This document shows, piece after piece, positions 59,275 through 64,000 of a stretch of 64,000 nucleotides of DNA. The stretch is from Terfezia claveryi (lineage: Eukaryota > Ascomycota > Pezizomycetes > Pezizales > Pezizaceae), in contig WHUX01000113.1 of assembly GCA_015179025.1 (NCBI GenBank), forward strand, positions 1 to 64,000. The letters run 5' to 3'. The notes beneath the pieces are model-generated. The model was given only the letters and a program-made list of their open reading frames with translations. It did not search any database and was not told the DNA's origin. Positions within the stretch are counted from its first letter, which is position 1; every line of letters starts with the position of its first letter. The translations under genes and the position numbers were made by a program.

Positions 59275-59500
59275 CATATATATATATATGCCAGAAACTC
59301 ATACTTTTGGAGACATATAGAGAAATGCATGCATTCGCGGGCATATATATATATATGTGCAAGAAACTCGTGCTTTTAGAGACTTATATATATATATACT
59401 CAAGGATGCATGGAATTCTCGCATATATATATATATGTCTCCAAAAGCACGAGTTTCTCGCATATATATATATATATATATGCCCACGAATGCATGAATT
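59275..59500. repeat. Nested palindromes with (AT)n cores, right arm of E2
   Basis: Copies of AAACTCGTGCTTTT.GAGAC and GTCTCCAAAAGCACGAGTTT alternate with (TA)n runs and with ATGCATGGAATTCTCGC copies. Counterpart of 56400-56640, but arranged differently. Confidence 0.85.
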
Positions 59501-59794
59501 CCTACGAAACATATCACAAAGCGTGAACTCCGCACATATCTCTATACAATGACTACGATTTCCCAATATGACTATTACCAGACCAGGCATTGAATAGTAC
59601 AGCACCCGCGGGCGAAAGGGGGCTGAGCGTCATTGATCACTGTTCTGCCACTTCTCTTGTTATCCCTTATCTCATTGTCTTCAGAAAGCCTAAATTGTCA
59701 GCCTTACCAGTCGGCCTTGGCAACTATGGTTTTCTTGTATATATACCTCCCTTTCCTGCGTACTTTCCCTTCACTCTATATCCTAGCATATTAT

Positions 59795-60015
59795 GGCGAG
59801 TATTAGAGTGAGTATTGGAGCGAGTATTAGGGCGAGTATTAGAGCGAGTATTAGAGCAAGTATTGGAGCGAGTATTGGAGTGAGTATTAGAGTGAGTATT
59901 AGAGTGAGTATTAGAGTATGTATTAGAGCATGTATTGGAGTAAGTATTGGAGCGAGTATTAGAGCGAGTATTAGAGTGAGTATTAGAGCATGTATTGGAG
60001 CGAGTATTGGAGCAG
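59795..60015. repeat. 12-bp minisatellite, right arm of E2
   Basis: Tandem GAGTATTAGAG(C/T) and GAGTATTGGAG(C/T) units, the inverse of 55850-56112, with about 19 units. Confidence 0.9.
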
Positions 60016-60429
60016 TGATTGCATGCTCTATATATATATCTATTACTTCTGTGTATATAATTATTAGCAAATACAATAGATAAATCTGTAATGTGCATAT
60101 TCAATAGCTGCAATAGTGGCTACGTACCTGGCTGTCGTACATGCAAGTGATGAGTGGGTGTGCATTGTAGAAGAGAGCGATTGTGGACTATCCGTTAGCA
60201 ACACCAGTGGTAGAACCTATAGCGTTGGGGACGAGCAGCCCGTTCCATGTTGCGTCCAAGAGGAGGGAGCATCTGCAAAGTACATGTATTGCATCCTGGG
60301 TTCGCTGAGTGCATCTGGACGCTCGAGCGCCAAGTGTTTGGCATCCTGATCTTGAGTTTGTCTCTCATGCATCCTATATGTCCCATGCATCCAGACGCAC
60401 AAGATGCAAATAATATTTTTGGTGATGAT

Positions 60430-61240
60430 GGAACTTTCCTGGAGTTTTTCCCTGGCATTAGGTGATTTGTTTTAGAGGCTATTTATTCTATTGACTAGAC
60501 TTTAGTGGATCTTAAAAGAGCAGGGGCAACTATCACTAGAGAGAAGAGTGAATTTTTGAAGGATGGACTAAAAATTGTCTTCTTCATGTATGGATCAGAA
60601 GGAAGGACTCCAGTGGAAGAGAAGATCAGAAAGATGGTGGATTGGCCCCTGTGTCGGAATGTAACAGAGATCAAAGCTTTTCTAGGAACTTGCATTTATT
60701 ACCGGATTTGGATAGAAAAATTCATATGGATAGTGGAACCTTTGTATAAGTTCACAAGAAGCAAAGTAGTGTTCAGCTTGGGGGAAGAGCAAGAAGAAGC
60801 AATGGCAGAGCTCAAATTAAGATTGACTAGTCCACCCACATTACGACCAATAGATTATGAGCCCAATCGGGGCAGAATTATCCTATCGGTTGATTTGTTA
60901 TTACTAGGTTAGGGAGCGATACTGCAACAGGCTGAGCCGGACAATAAAAAAAGAAGACATCTAGGCAGATATGAGAAAGGGGTCTGGAAAGGTATAGAAA
61001 AAGGCTATAATTCAGGGAGACTGGAGTGTCAAGGTCTGCTAAAGACACTGAAAAAGACACGAAATTACCTATATGGAGTACGATTTCTAGTTGAGATTGA
61101 TGCAAATACACTAGTGCATTAATTAAATTAACCAGCATTAGACTTAGCTGGATCAGTAGTTAATAGATGGCTTGTGTAGATATGATTATTTGATTTTGAA
61201 GTAAAGTATGTATCTGGAAAAAGGCATGTAGAACCAGATG
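60430..61240 (+). pseudogene. Gypsy D reverse transcriptase 3' half and RNase H
   Basis: The frame resumes with GTFLEFFPGIR, then VDLKRAGATITREKSEFLKD, and EIKAFLGTCIYYRIWIEKF, the RT thumb region. RNase H follows from about 60860, with LSVDLLLLG near 60885 and IDANTLVH near 61100, and ends with FDFEVKYVSGKRHVEPDGLS. Stops include TAG codons at likely Trp sites. The middle part (60505-60912) is open for 135 codons. Confidence 0.85.
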
Positions 61241-62616
61241 GATTGTCTAGGAGGGAAAGTTGAAAGGATTCACTTGAGGAAATAGCTCCTGACAAATTTG
61301 ACTGTACTCTTAATGCCAACTTGGATACTATTAATAGAACACCTCTGAGATGTGGGATACTGGCACAAGCAATAGTTATGGATGCAGATTCGTATGAAGA
61401 GATTATAGGATTTCTTACCACTATACAAAAACCATAAGGAATATCGAATAAGGAGTATTGGAAATTAAGACATAGAGCGATGAAGTTGCTAATAAGGGTT
61501 AACTATCTTTATTGTCATATGAAGCGGAATCTTCCACCAGCAAAAGTCATCTGGGAAGCAGAGGAACGATAGCGTATCCTATAAGAATTACACAACGAAA
61601 GTGGATATAGAGGGCGGAATAGAATATACCAGAAAGTGAAGCTTAGATATTAGTGGAGGAGCCTCTACACTGATATAAAAGACTATGTTCAGATATGTAA
61701 TCAGTATCAATGAAGGAAACCTAACCAATATAACAAAGAACTTCACTCTACAATATACAGTGCAATGTGGAGAAAAATTAGACTCGATATAATCCATATA
61801 CTAAGAGATGCAGGGCACAGGTATATTGTTCTGAGGAGGGATGACCTTACCAGATAGATTGAAGTGAAAGGAATAAGAAAGGTAAATGCAAAGACCGTAG
61901 CAGCCTTCGTTTTGGAGTGGATAGCTAGGTTCGGAGTACTAGCATAGATAGTGTGCGATAACAGCTCGGAAAACAAAGGAGAAGTGCAGGAGCTTTTGCA
62001 ATAGTACAATATCGTGAATATAGCAATTGCTGTATACTATCCTTAGTTTAATACATTGGTGGAATAGGAATATCAATAGATAATTGATGCGCTAGCTAAA
62101 TTGGGCAAAAATTAGACAAAGAACCTACCATTTATTCTTTGGGCTGATCATATCACTACTTGAGTATCAACTAGGTTCCCACCATTTATGCTAGTATTCG
62201 GAAAAGACTGTATTTTACCCATTGAGCTAACTACAATTTCATGGGCAATGGTAGACTGGAATCGTGTATATACAAGAGAACAGGTATTAGGAACTAGAAC
62301 AAAGCAACTAGAAAGAAAAGAAGAAAACTTCAGAGCTGCTGCTGAGAGATTGGCTGAAAATCATTTACTGAATAAACAATTCTTTGACTAAAGAAGGCAA
62401 CAAAGAGTTGAAGATTTGGATATCAGTGATCTAGTCCTTCTCTATAATTCTATATTAACAAAGCAATAGTCTAGGAAGTTAGAGAACCGTTAGCTTGGCC
62501 CTTACAGAATTAAAGATTTACGCAGGGATAGGGGTACCTATCTTCTGGAAGAGTTAGACGGTACCCAAATGAAGCTAACGTACCCGAGGGAAAGGCTGAA
62601 ATGCTTCTACCTGTGA
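61241..62616 (+). pseudogene. Gypsy D integrase
   Basis: Zn-binding part near 61590-61720 (ELHNESGYRG.., then QICNQYQ). Catalytic core: IRLDIIHILRDAGHRYIVLR with the first Asp (about 61785), IVCDNSSENKGEVQ with the second Asp (about 61960) and FNTLVE with the Glu near 62070. The C-terminal part is well kept (62188-62391) and ends with LTYPRERLKCFYL before TGA at 62614-62616. No chromodomain is seen. Confidence 0.85.
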
Positions 62617-63015
62617 ACAGGGGTCGACTGCAAAGAGTAAGGACTACCACAAGAGGAAATAGAGGAAATAGAACTAGATGAACAGGTGTAGTTTGTTATG
62701 ATATAGCGTGTTATAAATTTGCATACGATGTTATAGGGCAAGTCTAAGCATTGCAGTATTTTTAATGCATTTTATCTTATTTAGTGTACCTTAATACATG
62801 GTTGAAGGATATGAGAGTATATAAAAGGTAGAAAGCAAGAGCTAAATCTTTCTTTTCTTTCCTCTTTAAGATAACTACCAAGATCACGTCTAGAACTAGT
62901 GAACAACAGTCTTCTTCAGTTTTCGGGAAAAACTGAAAAAACTTTGCCCATATTTACCCATATATCTCTAGTCTTCTTATTACTACTTCTACTATATCAT
63001 ACCTATATCCCCACA
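62617..63015 (+). promoter_or_regulatory. Possible LTR or promoter region
   Basis: Follows a purine-rich tract after the Gypsy D integrase. A TATA box TATAAAAG lies at 62819-62826, followed by a pyrimidine-rich stretch and, 190 bp on, by the ATG at 63016. It could be the 3' LTR of Gypsy D or the 5' LTR of the next element. No matching partner was found in the window. Confidence 0.4.
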
Positions 63016-63826
63016 ATGTATTCTTCTAGATTAGTGAAGGGAATAGCATAATTAATAAGAGAAACAGGAAAAAGAGTTGGAGCACTTGCAGCAGTGAAGA
63101 CGACGTTGATCATACAAGCCATAGACACTAAACTAGTAGCATGGGGAGTTTCTCATGAACGAGCTAAACAAGAGCTACAAATGGATAAGTTAGATAGATT
63201 GGGCTCTGTGTATACTATTGCTCTTCCAAGACATCATAATTACAATCTTCTGATGGAAAAATATTGGAGCCTAGAATGGACAATACTTATGGGCGAGCTC
63301 TATCCTCCTTGGCCATCTATTGAATTCACCCGACTATGTTCCCTTGCAGTACAACTATTATCATTTGATTGTAGAATGGATTTAGTTGATAATATCATGT
63401 CATTAATCAGGACCAAAATCGCTACTAGAAAAGAAACGCCAAGAACTAAGAAGGATGACTAGGCAAGAGTAGAAGATATTTGGTAGGTACTTCAGAATGC
63501 TAACCTACCATTATTGCTCGAACCATATCAAAAGAAATACTATCTAGCCTATACTGCGATATTAAAATTATTGGCAGATTGAATGGGTCAGGACAACCTC
63601 TTGAATTCTTTGGAGAATGCGGAAGCCAGGAAAAGAGAGAACTAAAGTCAAGAGGCAGCAGAAGTGGCATTGTCTTCTGTACCATGAATGCCTGCCATAT
63701 CGGTAGTAATACCACCCAATCCTGCAACTTCGACAAGGTAAAGTACACAGATAAGAGGGTGACAGACAACTCATGAACGAGGCCAAACTCGTAAGTGCCA
63801 AAGAGCACCCTTATAAGAGCAACTCC
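63016..63826 (+). pseudogene. Gag-like reading frame of unknown family
   Basis: Starts at the ATG at 63016 (MYSSRLVKGIA) and stays in one frame to about 63826, broken by a TAA near 63049, a TAG at 63460-63462 and several more after it. The clean part encodes KTTLIIQAIDTKLVAWGVSH, a GELYPPWPSIEFTRLCSLAV segment and a basic tail. Its position after a TATA-bearing region suggests the gag of a retroelement, but no zinc knuckle is reached before the insertion at 63830. I do not recognise the family. Confidence 0.4.
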
Positions 63827-63829
63827 CTA

Positions 63830-64000
63830 CATCAGCAAGAAAAAAGTGGCATCGGGACACCAAGTAGTGTCTCCAGGAGACAGGGTTGTCTCTTATGTCA
63901 TTTGTGTCTTTTATGTCTCCTAGGTGTCTCCTGAATGTCTCCTATGTGTCTCCTGGTGTCTCCCAGTGTCTCCAGGAGACACTAGAAGACATTCTGCCAA
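63830..64000 (+). mobile_element. CATCAG-family element, left end, runs off the window
   Basis: Begins CATCAGCAAGAAAAAAGTGG and follows the MITE at 22523 closely for 170 bp, including the GTGTCTCC repeats and the TCTCCAGGAGACA palindrome. The left flank is TA (63828-63829). The right end is outside the window. Confidence 0.8.

Larger units (their letters stand above)
55367..60427. mobile_element. Element E2: 5061-bp CATCAG-family foldback element
   Basis: Ends are TATCAGGAAAAAATATTTGG and, from the right, CATCACCAAAAATATTATTT. AT flanks both sides (55365-55366, 60428-60429), and excision with one AT restores the Gypsy D RT frame. The arms are long inverted repeats of about 1.3 kb: GC-rich outer part with CCGGACGC motifs, the CGCTCTCTTCTACAAT.CACACCC block, the TATATAGAGCATGCAATTGC block, 12-bp repeats, the GTCGGC..CTTTC region and AT-palindromes. 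The core matches E1. No transposase gene is present. Confidence 0.9.
51325..62616 (+). mobile_element. Gypsy D: Ty3/Gypsy-like retrotransposon split by element E2
   Basis: gag, protease, RT (5' half), element E2, RT (3' half), RNase H and integrase follow in order on the plus strand. Without E2 the coding part is about 6.2 kb. Nonsense codons, mostly TAG, are spread throughout. No LTR pair could be matched between 50640-51320 and 62620-63015, so outer limits are those of the coding region. Confidence 0.85.

Noticed and set aside
55367..60427. Helitron
   Set aside because: There are long terminal inverted repeats and a 2-bp duplication, and no Rep/helicase sequence; Helitrons lack TIRs.

Overview
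The window reads as a repeat-rich, gene-poor stretch of a filamentous fungal genome, most likely an ascomycete of the Pezizomycotina. The evidence is: short GT-AG introns with CTAAC-type branch sites; chromodomain Ty3/Gypsy elements; a DUF3435-type tyrosine recombinase; a fungal Crinkler gene; and old copies full of TAG/TAA/TGA codons where Trp, Gln or Arg is expected, with strong AT enrichment, as repeat-induced point mutation (RIP) or RIP-like decay would leave. Genus level is not decidable from the sequence alone; a truffle- or morel-like genome is only a guess.

Layout. 1-1038: minisatellites and the right end of a TIR element that starts left of the window. 2240-5490: a large, AT-shifted inverted-repeat element (E1). 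6753-8757: an apparently intact two-exon Crinkler gene (ubiquitin-like header, P-loop NTPase, REase-like nuclease). 9322-10677: a DUF3435 tyrosine recombinase with light damage. 11917-17102: a Gypsy element on the minus strand. 17313-18074: a three-exon orphan gene. 18445-21119: a minisatellite, a coiled-coil fragment and a 5' Gypsy fragment. 22523-22770: a MITE. 22800-23818: a polypurine foldback element. 24097-25634: a decayed second Crinkler gene. 26740-27545: a Copia remnant and an LTR fragment.

27560-43369 is a nested cluster. An old chromodomain Gypsy (Gypsy A) carries a pogo-type DNA transposon (28955-36503) in its gag; that transposon carries a young Copia element (31061-36437) in its right TIR. 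A minisatellite-bearing TIR element (E3, 36743-39062) sits in the gag zinc knuckle. 43370-50636 holds a Gypsy remnant (C), a solo-type LTR and a second chromodomain Gypsy (B) on the minus strand. 50757-51050 is a tandem array of hairpins. 51325-62616 is a third Gypsy lineage (D) whose reverse transcriptase is split by the 5.06-kb element E2 (55367-60427). 63016-63826 is a gag-like pseudogene, and the window ends inside another TIR element.

The most unusual theme is a DNA-element family whose ends all read close to CATCAG(C/G)AA followed by an A-rich run. It has a 2-bp target duplication and cores of 12-, 24- and 28-bp minisatellites and nested palindromes. Two of its insertions can be placed to the base because removing them restores the reading frame of the host retrotransposon. 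No transposase for the family is visible here. No rRNA, CRISPR array or convincing tRNA was seen, and only two loci (the Crinkler gene and the orphan gene) look like potentially functional host genes.
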